Below are positions 43,990-53,520 of a stretch of 64,000 bases of DNA, in pieces (within the stretch, counting starts at the first letter, position 1; every line of letters starts with the position of its first letter). The DNA is from Maribellus luteus (GTDB taxonomy: Bacteria > Bacteroidota > Bacteroidia > Bacteroidales > Prolixibacteraceae): assembly GCF_003576475.1 (NCBI RefSeq), contig NZ_QWGR01000001.1:496001-560000 (forward strand), written 5' to 3'. Below the pieces are notes generated by a model that saw only the letters and a list, made by a program, of their open reading frames with translations, was not told where the DNA came from and made no database searches. Made by a program: the position numbers and the translations under genes.

Positions 43990-45888
43990 TTAGTTTACCG
44001 GAAGTAATACATGGAAAGTTGTTCCCCCTCCGATTTCACTTTCCAGTTCCAGTTTTGCCTGGTGTTTATCCAGAATTCGTTTCACAATGTCGAGCCCAAT
44101 TCCGGTGCCCTCACCTGATTTCTTGGTGGTAAAGAAAGGCTCAAAAATCCGCTCTCTGATTTCTTTCGGAATTCCGTGTCCGGAATCCTGAATGCTCACT
44201 TTAATATGTGTTTTTTGGTTTTTAATACTGATCCTAAGTGTTCCCGCATAATTCATGGCATGAATGGCATTTGATATCAGGTTGGTCCAAACCTGAACAA
44301 GTTCATCGGGATAACAAGCGATCAGTGGAACGGGATCGTAGTCTTTTACAACCTCTATTGCCTGTTTTAACTGGTTGTGGTGCAGAATCAGCACTGTTTC
44401 AATGTTTTCAATCAAATCAGCCTGATCTTTTTCCAGATTTTGTTCTTTATGCGCAAACTTTTTTAATGCAAATACCAATTTAGATGCCTTGTCGACTGCC
44501 AGTTTTATGTTTTCTGTATTTTTTCGAACCGAATAAATATCCTTTATCGACTTTAAAATGAATTCGGGATTTTTTACGTCCAGCATCGAGATCACCTTAT
44601 CTGTTTCATCGTAAAGATTAAGATACATAATCAGATCGGTCACGGAATATACATGTATACATCCGGCTTTCTCTAATTTTTGTTGTACTTCTTTTTTATA
44701 TTGACGTCTTTCTTTTGAGGTTGGTGCTGGTTTGCTCTTTTCCATTAAATTCATGATTCTTAGGAAAATAAGCAGTTCTTTTTGGGTGAGTTTTGTAAAA
44801 AGGTTAAAAAGGTTACTCATGGACGAATCGAGCGCTGCCGAAATATTGCTTACCGAAGCGTTAATTGCTCCAATCGGAGTATTTACTTCATGGGCAATTC
44901 CGGCAATCAGATTTCCCAAAGCGCGCATTTTTTCCGACTGAACCAGTTGCGATTGGGTTTCCTTTAAATTTTCAAGAGTCTGATTTAACTCATCAGTGCG
45001 TGAGGTAAGCTCAACATTCATTTTTTTTAGTTCAATTTCGTTCTTTTTGACTTGGGTGATATCGACCTGAATGCCTAAAACTCCGGTACTGCCATCATTA
45101 AGCTTGAAAGGCTTCATCCGGGTGCTTACTATTAGCCCGTCTTTTTTACCAAAGTCTCCCTCCTCATATGAATGTGGAATACCACTCTTTAAAATTTCTC
45201 TTATACGATTTATTTTTTCACTTGCCTTTTCTGGAGGATAAATATCGGTATCCGACTTTCCGATTATTTCAGATGGTTTGAGACCGTAGCTCGCAGCAGC
45301 GTTATTGTTTGCGAGCAGAAACTTCCCATTACTGTCTTTTAAAAAAATCTTTTCAGGGATTTCGTTTATAATGTTAATCAACAACTGTGAACGATCCTCC
45401 AGCTCTTTTTTCAAATTATCAATATTTTCATTTTTAACGATGAGTTCTTCCAATTGTTTTCTCAGTTTCTCATCCTGCCTTTTTAATTCCTGATTTTGTT
45501 GCTGTATAATCCGTTCATATTTAGTGCGTTCCGTAATGTCATGCGCAACTCCATCAATCGAAACGATTTCACCCTTATTGTTGTAATTAGGAGATTCGGT
45601 AATCTCAATAATTTTTATCTCTCTTGATTTCGTGTAAAGTTCGAATTCGAAGGTTTGTTGTTTTTCTCCGGTGGCACTTTTTTTCAGCGTTTCAATGGTT
45701 TGTTTATTGGCTTCGCTGTTTGTCATATGTTTTACGAGCCCTTGTTTGGCTTCGTCCACGGTATATCCCAGCACCTTCTCCACCGATGGACTCATATAAA
45801 GGTATTCCCCGTTGAGGTTGTGGGAATAGAAAAAATACTCGTTCTCCAGGCTTTCAATTAAGCGTTTATACTTGTTGGAATTTTCCAT
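43990..45888 (-). CDS. Cytoplasmic PAS-PAS histidine kinase with insert in the DHp domain
   Basis: 632 residues, no membrane helices. Two PAS domains (about 5-125, ending GVAHDITERTKYE, and 165-285, ending GIQVDITQVKKN) are each followed by coiled coil. The phospho-acceptor is His 333 in GIAHEVNTPIGAINA. About 110 extra residues (roughly 352-462) separate that helix from the second DHp helix (ASKLVFALKKFAHKEQ), then the HATPase domain follows (NLISNAIHAM; DSGHGIP; GTGIGLDIVK). It heads the three-gene signalling operon. The sensed ligand is unknown; PAS domains could bind a small molecule or flavin. Confidence 0.88.
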   Translation of the reverse strand: MENSNKYKRLIESLENEYFFYSHNLNGEYLYMSPSVEKVLGYTVDEAKQGLVKHMTNSEANKQTIETLKKSATGEKQQTFEFELYTKSREIKIIEITESPNYNNKGEIVSIDGVAHDITERTKYERIIQQQNQELKRQDEKLRKQLEELIVKNENIDNLKKELEDRSQLLINIINEIPEKIFLKDSNGKFLLANNNAAASYGLKPSEIIGKSDTDIYPPEKASEKINRIREILKSGIPHSYEEGDFGKKDGLIVSTRMKPFKLNDGSTGVLGIQVDITQVKKNEIELKKMNVELTSRTDELNQTLENLKETQSQLVQSEKMRALGNLIAGIAHEVNTPIGAINASVSNISAALDSSMSNLFNLFTKLTQKELLIFLRIMNLMEKSKPAPTSKERRQYKKEVQQKLEKAGCIHVYSVTDLIMYLNLYDETDKVISMLDVKNPEFILKSIKDIYSVRKNTENIKLAVDKASKLVFALKKFAHKEQNLEKDQADLIENIETVLILHHNQLKQAIEVVKDYDPVPLIACYPDELVQVWTNLISNAIHAMNYAGTLRISIKNQKTHIKVSIQDSGHGIPKEIRERIFEPFFTTKKSGEGTGIGLDIVKRILDKHQAKLELESEIGGGTTFHVLLPVN

Positions 45889-46002
45889 TTTTTTCGCCCC
45901 TTATTTCCAGATAGGTTTAAAGTTTTGGTTTTTATTAATAAATGGCGAATGTAAAAAATTTTTAGTTAACCTGATGGTTTAATTTACAATTAGTTATCCA
46001 AC

Positions 46003-47331
46003 TTAATCACTTGTTTTTAACCGAACCCGACTAAACAATAAGATGGAATTAACGAGGTAGCTTAAAATGATAACGATGTTTCCTGTTAGCTGGTAGCCAC
46101 TCAGGAAAATGATCTTCCCGGCAAGGGCAATAACACCCCCTAAAATCATGGAAAGAATAACATTGTTTTTGTTTACCCTAAGCCGAAGAAGCCCCGCCAG
46201 CGTAGGAACTACAAAAGCCCCGGAGAAAAACGTAAGGGCTAAAAGCAAGGCCTGAATAATGGAGGTGACAAACACGGCAATCAGCAAACTGACAATTCCG
46301 AGTCCGACAATTAGGATACGCGTCAGCAGAAGAGATCTTTTTTGATTCAGGTTGCCGGTAATTAGTTCGCTCAGAATAATTGAAGAGGTAAGCAAGGTTG
46401 TATCGGCCGATGACATAACCGCCGATAACAGGGCCGCCAGAAACAGCCCGTACGCCCAGGTAGGAAGCAAATGTTGTGCAAAGGAAACAATCGCTTCGCC
46501 CGAACCTTTCGAGTAAATGCCCAGCCAGGTAAGCGCAAATGAAACCGGGATTAAAATAAAAGCCACTATTAAAACACTGCGGGCGGCTGTTTTTTCGTTC
46601 CGGGCACAAAATACACGCGAGTAAATATCGGGGCCTACCACAAAAGTAACCGAGTAGGTAAGTAGCAGAATCACGAGGTCGAGCAGGTCAAAAGATTCAT
46701 TAAACAAGGCCGATGGAGTCAGGGCTTCAAGTTGCATGCTTTCGGGGGCAGGCAAGGTGAATACCAGTAACGCGATTATTCCGGCAAGGATAAGTACCGA
46801 TTGCAGGGTATCTGTTTTTAAAATACTCATTTGTCCTCCCAGCAAAGTGTAAACGATAAACACAATACCCGAGATAACAGCGGCTTGCGGGTAATCAATC
46901 GAATTTAGCCCCGAAAGGATTTTGGCGGCTGCAATAATCTGTGCGGCTACAATTCCGAGCCAGGCCATGGGGATAATCAGCGACGCGATGGTTTCTGCTT
47001 TTTTCCCGTAAAACGTTCCCAGTAACTCGGGCAAAGTAAAATTCCCGTAACGCTTCACATATTTCGAAATGGGGACCAGCGTAAACAATCCGATGGCCGC
47101 ACTAAATAAAAACCACAGTGCCGCCCACCCGGTTTTCTGGCTTAATTCGATGGTGCCCAGCACGGCCGAACCACCCAGAATGGTAGCCAGCAAACTGCCC
47201 GAGACCGGGAGTAAACCTGCTTTTTTACCGGCCACATAGTAGTCTTCGGGCTTTTTTATCTTGAAGGCCGAGTAAACGCCAATCCCAACGATAAAAACAA
47301 AATATGCGATGATGATTCCTTCTACTAACAT
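46003..47331 (-). CDS. Sodium/solute symporter family protein
   Basis: 442 residues from the ATG giving MLVEGIIIAYFVF, which is the usual start; the longer frame adds 12 unlikely residues. About 12-13 helices. Phrases such as EDYYVAGKKAGLLPVSGSLLATILGGSAVLG, DIYSRVFCARNEKTA and AALLSAVMSSADTTLLTSS are characteristic of the SSS family (SodA/PutP-like LeuT fold), including the Na-binding Ser/Thr region. Substrate cannot be predicted. It lies between the signalling operon and ettA, apparently as its own transcript. Confidence 0.87.
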   Translation of the reverse strand: MLVEGIIIAYFVFIVGIGVYSAFKIKKPEDYYVAGKKAGLLPVSGSLLATILGGSAVLGTIELSQKTGWAALWFLFSAAIGLFTLVPISKYVKRYGNFTLPELLGTFYGKKAETIASLIIPMAWLGIVAAQIIAAAKILSGLNSIDYPQAAVISGIVFIVYTLLGGQMSILKTDTLQSVLILAGIIALLVFTLPAPESMQLEALTPSALFNESFDLLDLVILLLTYSVTFVVGPDIYSRVFCARNEKTAARSVLIVAFILIPVSFALTWLGIYSKGSGEAIVSFAQHLLPTWAYGLFLAALLSAVMSSADTTLLTSSIILSELITGNLNQKRSLLLTRILIVGLGIVSLLIAVFVTSIIQALLLALTFFSGAFVVPTLAGLLRLRVNKNNVILSMILGGVIALAGKIIFLSGYQLTGNIVIILSYLVNSILLFSRVRLKTSD

Positions 47332-47437
47332 AATGTGATGACTGCAAATATCGAAAATCTGAAACAAATTGGCTTACAATGCTTCGATAAAACTTTCGTT
47401 TGCGGATGTGGGGTGTTGAAGAGTGCTCCTTAAATAA

Positions 47438-47470
47438 ATTCACCCGGTGACGATAAGTCATCGGGTGAAT
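47438..47470 (-). terminator. Hairpin after ettA, probable terminator
   Basis: A 14-position stem (ATTCACCCG-x-TGAC with its complement, one mismatched pair) around GATAA, 29 bases past the ettA stop. The downstream U-tract is poor, so termination is likely but not certain. Confidence 0.55.
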
Positions 47471-47499
47471 CTTCAAATATAAACGTTAACCGGAAGCGC

Positions 47500-49185
47500 T
47501 TATGCTTTCAGTTTTTTGTATTTAAAGCGTTTCGGAGCTTCAGCGCCCAGGCGTTTTTTCCGGTTTTCTTCGTATTCAGAAAACGAACCTTCAAAAAAGT
47601 GAACGTGTCCTTCTCCCTCGAAAGCCAGAATATGCGTGGCAATACGGTCGAGGAACCAACGGTCGTGCGAAATAACAACGGCACAGCCCGCAAAGCTTTC
47701 CAGGCCTTCCTCCAGCGCCCGAAGGGTATTTACGTCAATGTCGTTGGTAGGCTCATCGAGCAGCAAGAGGTTTCCTTCCGATTTTAGCGCCAGCGCCAGG
47801 TGCAGTCGGTTGCGTTCTCCACCCGAAAGCACCCCGCATTTTTTCTCCTGGTCTGATCCTGAGAAATTAAAGCGCGAAACATAGGCACGCGCATTGGCCT
47901 GCTTGTTTCCAAGCATAATGGTTTCGGTTCCTCCGGAAATTACTTCGTACACCGATTTGTTCGGATCGATGGCTTTGTGCGTTTGGTCGACGTAACTAAC
48001 TTTCACGGTTTCGCCAATCGCAATGCTTCCGGTGTCGGCGTCCAGTTGTTTCATAATCAGTTTGAAGAGCGTGGTTTTACCTGCGCCGTTCGGGCCGATA
48101 ACCCCGATAATCCCGGCAGGAGGCAGTTTAAAGCTCAGGTCTTCGAACAGGATGCGATCGCCAAAGCCTTTTTTAACGCCTTCCATTTCCACCACTTTGT
48201 CACCGAGGCGCGGACCGTTTGGAATATAGATTTCCAGTCGTTCCTCTTTCTGGCGGCTGTCTTCGTTCAGCATTTTATCGTAAGCATTTAAACGGGCTTT
48301 GCTTTTGGCTTGACGCGCTTTGGGTGCCATTCGAACCCATTCTAACTCGCGCTCCAGTGTTTTCCTGCGTTTCTGGCTGCCTTTTTCTTCCTGTTCCAAA
48401 CGGGCCGCTTTTTGTTCCAGCCACGAGCTGTAATTTCCTTTCCACGGAATGCCCATGCCACGATCCAGTTCCAGAATCCAACCGGCCACATTGTCGAGGA
48501 AGTAACGGTCGTGCGTGATGCAGATTACGGTTCCCTTGTATTGGTCGAGGTGAGCTTCCAGCCACTGGATACTTTCGGCATCGAGGTGGTTGGTAGGTTC
48601 GTCAAGCAGCAACACATCGGGTTCCTGCAACAACAGGCGACACAAGGCCACGCGGCGGCGTTCGCCACCCGAAAGTTCGCTGATGGGCTGATCATCCGGC
48701 GGACATTGCAGCGCATCCATTGCACGTTCCAGTTTGCTGTCGAGGTTCCAGGCATCCAGTGCATCCATTTTTTCCTGAAGCTGTGCCTGTTCGCTCATCA
48801 GCTCATCCATTTTGTCCGGATTTTCGTACACCTCGGGTAATCCAAACAATTGGTTGATTTCTTCGTAGCGGTTCAGTACATCCACTGTTTCCTGCATGCC
48901 TTCTTTCACCACTTCAATCACGGTTTTGCTTTCATCCAGCTTCGGCTCTTGGTCGAGCAAGCCCACCGAATAACCCGGTGCAAAAACCAGCTCGCCGTTA
49001 AAGGCTTTGTCCTGGCCGGCAATGATCTTTAGCAAAGTTGATTTACCTGAGCCGTTTAACCCGATGATGCCGATTTTGGCACCCAGGAAAAACGAAAGTG
49101 AAATGTCTTTAATCACTGTTTTGTTAGGTGGGTAAACTTTACTCACCTTGTACATCGAAAAAATTATCTTCTTGTCGTCGCTCAT
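47500..49185 (-). CDS. ettA: Energy-dependent translational throttle protein EttA (ABC-F)
   Basis: 561 residues from the ATG giving MSDDKKIIFSMYKVSKVYPP. Two ABC domains without membrane parts: Walker A GLNGSGKSTLL and GPNGAGKTTLF, signatures LSGGERRR and LSGGERNR, Walker B LLLDEPTNHLD and LLLDEPTNDID. The interdomain linker (about 245-320) is rich in Arg, Lys and Glu, as in ABC-F ribosome-binding proteins. EttA gates elongation at the ribosomal E site according to the ATP/ADP ratio. Length and motif spelling match EttA rather than Uup. Confidence 0.94.
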   Translation of the reverse strand: MSDDKKIIFSMYKVSKVYPPNKTVIKDISLSFFLGAKIGIIGLNGSGKSTLLKIIAGQDKAFNGELVFAPGYSVGLLDQEPKLDESKTVIEVVKEGMQETVDVLNRYEEINQLFGLPEVYENPDKMDELMSEQAQLQEKMDALDAWNLDSKLERAMDALQCPPDDQPISELSGGERRRVALCRLLLQEPDVLLLDEPTNHLDAESIQWLEAHLDQYKGTVICITHDRYFLDNVAGWILELDRGMGIPWKGNYSSWLEQKAARLEQEEKGSQKRRKTLERELEWVRMAPKARQAKSKARLNAYDKMLNEDSRQKEERLEIYIPNGPRLGDKVVEMEGVKKGFGDRILFEDLSFKLPPAGIIGVIGPNGAGKTTLFKLIMKQLDADTGSIAIGETVKVSYVDQTHKAIDPNKSVYEVISGGTETIMLGNKQANARAYVSRFNFSGSDQEKKCGVLSGGERNRLHLALALKSEGNLLLLDEPTNDIDVNTLRALEEGLESFAGCAVVISHDRWFLDRIATHILAFEGEGHVHFFEGSFSEYEENRKKRLGAEAPKRFKYKKLKA

Positions 49186-49548
49186 TTTGCAAATTTTAAT
49201 TCCGGGGCTAAAATACAACAGAAAGCGGTATCAAGGAATGGAAACGCCGGAAATAGTTGCAGGGTGAATGGAGGGGGGCAGAGTTTAGAGTTTAATGTTC
49301 AGAGTTCAGTGATCAGTCGTAGTTCTTAGGGACTGATGGATTGAGGGATTGAAGGACAGATGGATTGAAGGATTGAATTTTCAATCTTCAATAATCAATA
49401 GCTTGCGACTCGCAGCTAGCGACTCGTAGCTTATTCTTGCATTCATGCATTCTAGCATTTCAGCTCTTCAATCCTTCAATCCCTGCAAGTAAAACAGCAA
49501 CACTGCATCACAGCATCACTCTTTCTTCTGAAAATATTGCAGAACGAT
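49186..49548. other. Low-complexity intergenic region
   Basis: About 360 non-coding bases. From 49330 to 49500 it has imperfect direct and inverted copies of GGATTGAAGGATTGA (also as CAATCCTTCAATCC) and a pair of TAGCGACTCGTAGCT-like words that can fold back. It resembles the degraded repeats common between Bacteroidota genes. No gene or standard regulatory site is evident. Confidence 0.5.
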
Positions 49549-50157
49549 TTACCCGTGTAGATCAGGACTTTTTTGTGCGTCAAAATAATTGTTGCGGATT
49601 GATTCTGGCTCGCATTCTCCGCTGGCAATCTTCAGGATGGTTTCCCATTGGTGGTCGCTTAGCAGCGGCTTCAGGAGTTGCTCCTGGCGTTCACTTTTAA
49701 ATAAAGCCTTTTTCAGCGTGTTGTCCCATTGTTTGTGGTATTTCAGCAGGTCGTCGGGATAAACGGTTTTTCGTCGTGTTCCTTCGTCGCTTGGGCGAAA
49801 TGGTTCGATGATGTTCAGAAAGCCGTAATCGTTGGTGAGTTGTTCGCCCGGTTTAATATCCGAAACAGCTATTTCAAAACCATAGGCGGTAGCCATGCTG
49901 TTGGGACGGAAACTGTGGTTGGTATAGCGCGCAATGTCCCAGCAAAGCACGTAATTTCCCTTGTTGTTGCGGTAGGTATAGGTTTCAACTACCGGGCGGC
50001 AAATGGGGGCCAGTTTTTCAAATTCGGCAGGACTTAATTCCTGGTCGAGCATATCTTTCACCCAGGTAATGGTTCCGGTAGGTATTAATTGAGTGGCAAA
50101 AACTCCGTAGCCGATTTCGGCACTGATGAACTTTATTTCGGTATGTGGATGTATCAT
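49549..50157 (-). CDS. SET-domain protein
   Basis: 202 residues, soluble. The opening IKFISAEIGYGVFATQLIPTG, the NHSFRPNS motif (the NHxxxPN pseudoknot of SET lysine methyltransferases) and GEQLTNDYG before the C-terminal part identify a SET fold. The post-SET cysteine cluster is missing. SET proteins occur sporadically in bacteria and can methylate protein lysines. The target is unknown; the gene stands alone between ettA and an MFS permease. Confidence 0.82.
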   Translation of the reverse strand: MIHPHTEIKFISAEIGYGVFATQLIPTGTITWVKDMLDQELSPAEFEKLAPICRPVVETYTYRNNKGNYVLCWDIARYTNHSFRPNSMATAYGFEIAVSDIKPGEQLTNDYGFLNIIEPFRPSDEGTRRKTVYPDDLLKYHKQWDNTLKKALFKSERQEQLLKPLLSDHQWETILKIASGECEPESIRNNYFDAQKSPDLHG

Positions 50158-50262
50158 TTTGGCTGATTGATTCGTGCGTATCTATTTAATATTCGTGTAT
50201 TTTTCACCAAAGGTTTTACTTGGTTTTGGATTGAAATGATTGAATGGATGGATGAGATTGAA

Positions 50263-51450
50263 TTATTCTTCAACTTGCTTTTCGTTACGGTATTTAAAAA
50301 CAAAAATGATCATTAATAAAGTGGCCAGCAGCGCCATTGCCGAACCAAAGTAGAAGGGCGCGTTGGCATTTATTTTATCGTACATAATGCCGGCAATTAA
50401 ACTCGCAGGGAGTAAAGTAATCCCCAGTACTGCATGATATAATCCATAACCAGTTCCTTTTAAATCGTTGCTCACAATGTCCGATACCAGCGCTTTCTGG
50501 GCAGTGTCGGTAAGGGCACTGTAAAGACCGTACAAAATGAATAAAAAAATGAATATGTTGATGCTGTTGAAGCGTCCAAACAGAAAATAAACTATGGCGT
50601 ATATCAGAAAGCCCGGAATGATTAATCGCTCGCGTCCGATTTTGTCTGAAATTTTGCCGACAGGAACTGCCAGCAACACGGAAACCGTGTTAAAAATCAT
50701 GTACACAAATGGCACGTACGACGGATCAATACCGGTTTCGGCGGTTTTCACCAACAACAGGGCGTCGGCCGAATTGCCCAGGGTAAAAACAAAAATGATG
50801 AGCAGGAAAAAGTAGAATTTTTTGGGAAGCAGGTTCAGGTGAAATTTCTTTCGAACAGCTGTAGGGCGTGCCTTGGCTTCTTTAATAAAAACTACAATGG
50901 CCAGAACGCCCAAAACCGCCGGGATGGTGGCAAGCAGGAAAATGTATTTGTAATTAAGCGGAAACACCGACAAAAGAATAAAGGCACCAAGCGGCCCGAG
51001 AATGGCTCCGCTGTTGTCCATGGCTTTGTGAAAGCCAAAGTTTTTTCCTGCCTGGTTTTTGGGAGCCGAACCGCTGATCAGGCTGTCGCGCGGTGCCGTA
51101 CGAAGCCCTTTTCCGATGCGCTCGAAAAAGCGAAGTAACAGCACTTGCAGCGGTGTTGTTACGGCTGCATAAACCGGCGTAACAAGGGCTGTTATTCCGT
51201 AGCCAAAAATCATAAAAGGTTTGTTCTTTCCAACTCTGTCGCTCCAGTAACCCGAAAATGCTTTGAACAGCGACGCCGTGCTTTCGGCAATTCCTTCGAT
51301 CAGCGAAATGGAGGTTTTGGATGCCCCGATCGAAAGTAGGAACAGTGGCATGACACTGTAAACCATCTTCGACGAAGTATCGGTGAGAAAGCTCGTTAAC
51401 CCGATGTAGAAAACATTTCTATCCAGCCCGAATATTTTCTTTTTGCTCAT
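50263..51450 (-). CDS. MFS transporter
   Basis: 395 residues with twelve hydrophobic helices. SLIEGIAESTASLFKAFSGYWSDRVGKNKPFM contains the loop 2-3 motif (GxxxDRxGxK/R) and RIGKGLRTAPRDSLIS is the matching central motif. This pattern is shared with a group of bacterial MFS proteins of unknown substrate, sometimes near heavy-metal or antibiotic genes. No such neighbours are present here. Confidence 0.82.
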   Translation of the reverse strand: MSKKKIFGLDRNVFYIGLTSFLTDTSSKMVYSVMPLFLLSIGASKTSISLIEGIAESTASLFKAFSGYWSDRVGKNKPFMIFGYGITALVTPVYAAVTTPLQVLLLRFFERIGKGLRTAPRDSLISGSAPKNQAGKNFGFHKAMDNSGAILGPLGAFILLSVFPLNYKYIFLLATIPAVLGVLAIVVFIKEAKARPTAVRKKFHLNLLPKKFYFFLLIIFVFTLGNSADALLLVKTAETGIDPSYVPFVYMIFNTVSVLLAVPVGKISDKIGRERLIIPGFLIYAIVYFLFGRFNSINIFIFLFILYGLYSALTDTAQKALVSDIVSNDLKGTGYGLYHAVLGITLLPASLIAGIMYDKINANAPFYFGSAMALLATLLMIIFVFKYRNEKQVEE

Positions 51451-51595
51451 TCAATCAGGGATTTCAGATTTTGCGAGAAAACAGATTCATACTTATCTCA
51501 ATGAAATTTTAAAGATAAACAGCTCCGAGGTGTTTTTGATCAGTCGAAAACTAATTTGTTGAACGATAAGCGGAACGTAGCGTTCGCATACGATC

Positions 51596-52603
51596 TTATC
51601 CGACTACTATTTGATTGTCGAGTTTTGGTTCCGTGCTGATTTTATATTGACTAAGTACAGTAATTGACTGCTTAACATTTTCAGGAATGTTGTTGATGAT
51701 AAGTGGAGTAGTTAAGCCACTTTCATTTAGATTGATCCTTTCGTTTCGGAACACTTTAATTTCGGTAAGCAGAACCAGTTGGCTGTAATCTTTCAAGGCA
51801 TGTTTTTCCAGCGTAAGGCTGTTTTCCGGAAAAATGATTTCACCGGGCGCTGTTGCTTTCGATTGAAGCGCAAAGTGCAGGGCTTCTTTACTGACTTCAA
51901 AAACGGTATCAACTTTTTTGTACCGTTCGTGGAAGGGGAGCTCCAATAAGTCGCCGTCTTTTCGGAGGCCTATGGATAATTGAATTTTTTCAGGAATAAA
52001 AACCGTATCGGGCTTAGCCTGTCTCATCAGTTGAATAAAAATAGGCACTTGTTGTTCTTTGGCCAGCGCGTTTTGCATGGTTTCACTTACGATTATGTCC
52101 GGAGTATCGTTTGGCAGCCGGTACTGAGTGGCATCCGCGCAAATGACTTCCAGCTTGTACTCCTGAAGTTCAAGGCGCGCAATCAATCGGTTCAGAATTT
52201 CCAGACTAAAGGGGTTGATGTCCAGTAAAGTGTATTTCACCCTTTCTCTGGAATGCCGGAGGATAAGCGGAAGCAGGAGAGTGGCAAACGGTCCAGAACC
52301 GGCGTAAAGCACGTGGATGGAATCATTGTGTTGCAGCTTTTCCCGAATGGCCTGATCGATGCCCCGGATAAACTGCCGGGTCCGGATAAAATCATCAATG
52401 CAAAGTGCGGCCCAAAAAGTTCCCAAAGCTTTTCCGCTGGAGAGCTGGATATCGCTTCTTCCGGTTTCATTGTCCAAATCACAGCCGCTCAGCTGGTACA
52501 GAAAGGTTTTGTATTCTTCTGCTGCTTTCCGAAGTTTTGGGTAGTCGATGGTATCTGCCAGAAATTCTTCAGTAATCCGGATGAGGTCTTTTTGTTCCTG
52601 CAT
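51596..52603 (-). CDS. PRMT-like SAM-dependent methyltransferase
   Basis: 335 residues. A helical N-terminal part (1-90) precedes a Rossmann domain with SAM motif HVLYAGSGPFATLLLPL and acidic DINPFS. The following VSETMQNALAKEQQ has the spacing of the double-E loop of protein arginine methyltransferases (SE-x-M-x3-L-x2-E), and the rest (about 205-335) is rich in beta-strands, as is the PRMT barrel. Bacterial PRMT-like proteins are rare and mostly uncharacterised. It is upstream of no substrate gene that I recognise; a GNAT gene precedes it on the same strand. Alternative: a small-molecule methyltransferase. Confidence 0.7.
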   Translation of the reverse strand: MQEQKDLIRITEEFLADTIDYPKLRKAAEEYKTFLYQLSGCDLDNETGRSDIQLSSGKALGTFWAALCIDDFIRTRQFIRGIDQAIREKLQHNDSIHVLYAGSGPFATLLLPLILRHSRERVKYTLLDINPFSLEILNRLIARLELQEYKLEVICADATQYRLPNDTPDIIVSETMQNALAKEQQVPIFIQLMRQAKPDTVFIPEKIQLSIGLRKDGDLLELPFHERYKKVDTVFEVSKEALHFALQSKATAPGEIIFPENSLTLEKHALKDYSQLVLLTEIKVFRNERINLNESGLTTPLIINNIPENVKQSITVLSQYKISTEPKLDNQIVVG

Positions 52604-52666
52604 ATCAGTTTCGGAGACTTTTTATGTTCCGTTGTTGTTGTCAAACAAAGCAAACGTGGCCAGGTT

Positions 52667-53122
52667 TTACACGTCCATGTAATAAATGGATTTATAGTCA
52701 AGTTTTTTGGTACCTGCTTTCCTGTAAAATTCAATGGCGCTTGTATTTCGGTTGTTGACGTACCAATCAACTGTTTTGGCACCTTCTTTTTGAGCAAAAG
52801 CTTTTACGTGCTTCAGCAGTTTTAGCCCGACTCCCAGTTTTCGGTATTCCGGAAAAACAAACAGATCTTCGATGTGGTAATTGGTGCTGGCTTTAAACGT
52901 AGAGAAAGTTTTAAAAATAAGGGTAAACCCACATATTTTCTTTTCGCCTGTTTCGGCCACAAAAACTTTTACATGGCTGCCGGGTCTAAACACCGAATTG
53001 CGGATGTCCTGTTCGGTAGCCGTTAGCATTTCCAGCTGGTTCACATGTACCGCCAGCCCGCGGATGCATTCCAGAATTATCGCGCTATCATCTGTTTGGG
53101 CCTCTCTTATGATAATCTCCAT
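52667..53122 (-). CDS. GNAT-family N-acetyltransferase
   Basis: 151 residues covering one GNAT domain: IIIREAQTDDSAIILECI at the start, the central strand HIEDLFVFPEYRKLGVGLKLLKHVKAFA with the acetyl-CoA pyrophosphate loop (R-K-x-G-V-G), and WYVNNRNTSAIEFYRKAG near the end. The pattern resembles diamine/spermine acetyltransferase-like members. It precedes the PRMT-like gene by 63 bases on the same strand, so co-transcription is likely. Confidence 0.9.
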   Translation of the reverse strand: MEIIIREAQTDDSAIILECIRGLAVHVNQLEMLTATEQDIRNSVFRPGSHVKVFVAETGEKKICGFTLIFKTFSTFKASTNYHIEDLFVFPEYRKLGVGLKLLKHVKAFAQKEGAKTVDWYVNNRNTSAIEFYRKAGTKKLDYKSIYYMDV

Positions 53123-53162
53123 ATTTGTGTTTTAAGTTGTTTTTGATGCTGTTTGGAGCGGT

Positions 53163-53492
53163 TTATGATTTTTTATACTCTGAATCATTAAGCGGAATAA
53201 AGAATTCCACTTTCCCGCATTTGGGGCACATGTACAAGTCGAAGCGTTCAGAGTTTACAAAAAGTTCGAACAGGTTTCCCCAGGCACCCAATCTGGCTCC
53301 TTCGTGAAAATCGTAGCGTCCCGAAAAAATCAGCGGAATATCGCATCTCAGGCAATTAACTTCCCGGTTTCCTTCCTGGATGGTGTAATCTTTTATTTCA
53401 ATTACTTTTTGTTCGGAAAAACTGTAATTGCAGTTCCAGCACAATTCGAAAACTTCTTCCACATCGGCTGAGCAGTTGGGACATTTTTTCAT
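53163..53492 (-). CDS. Zinc-ribbon protein of unknown function
   Basis: 109 residues with three CxxC knuckle pairs: KKCPNCSAD and LCWNCNYS at the N-terminus, NCLRCDIPL in the middle, and YMCPKCGKVEFF at the C-terminus. The phrase FHEGARLGAWGNLFELFVNSERFDLY is the conserved core of a small family of bacterial zinc-ribbon proteins annotated as nucleic-acid-binding, without experimental support known to me. A 41-bp dispersed repeat lies just upstream of its start. Confidence 0.75.
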   Translation of the reverse strand: MKKCPNCSADVEEVFELCWNCNYSFSEQKVIEIKDYTIQEGNREVNCLRCDIPLIFSGRYDFHEGARLGAWGNLFELFVNSERFDLYMCPKCGKVEFFIPLNDSEYKKS

Positions 53493-53520
53493 TCGTTTAT
53501 ATTTTTAATTATTCAATGGT

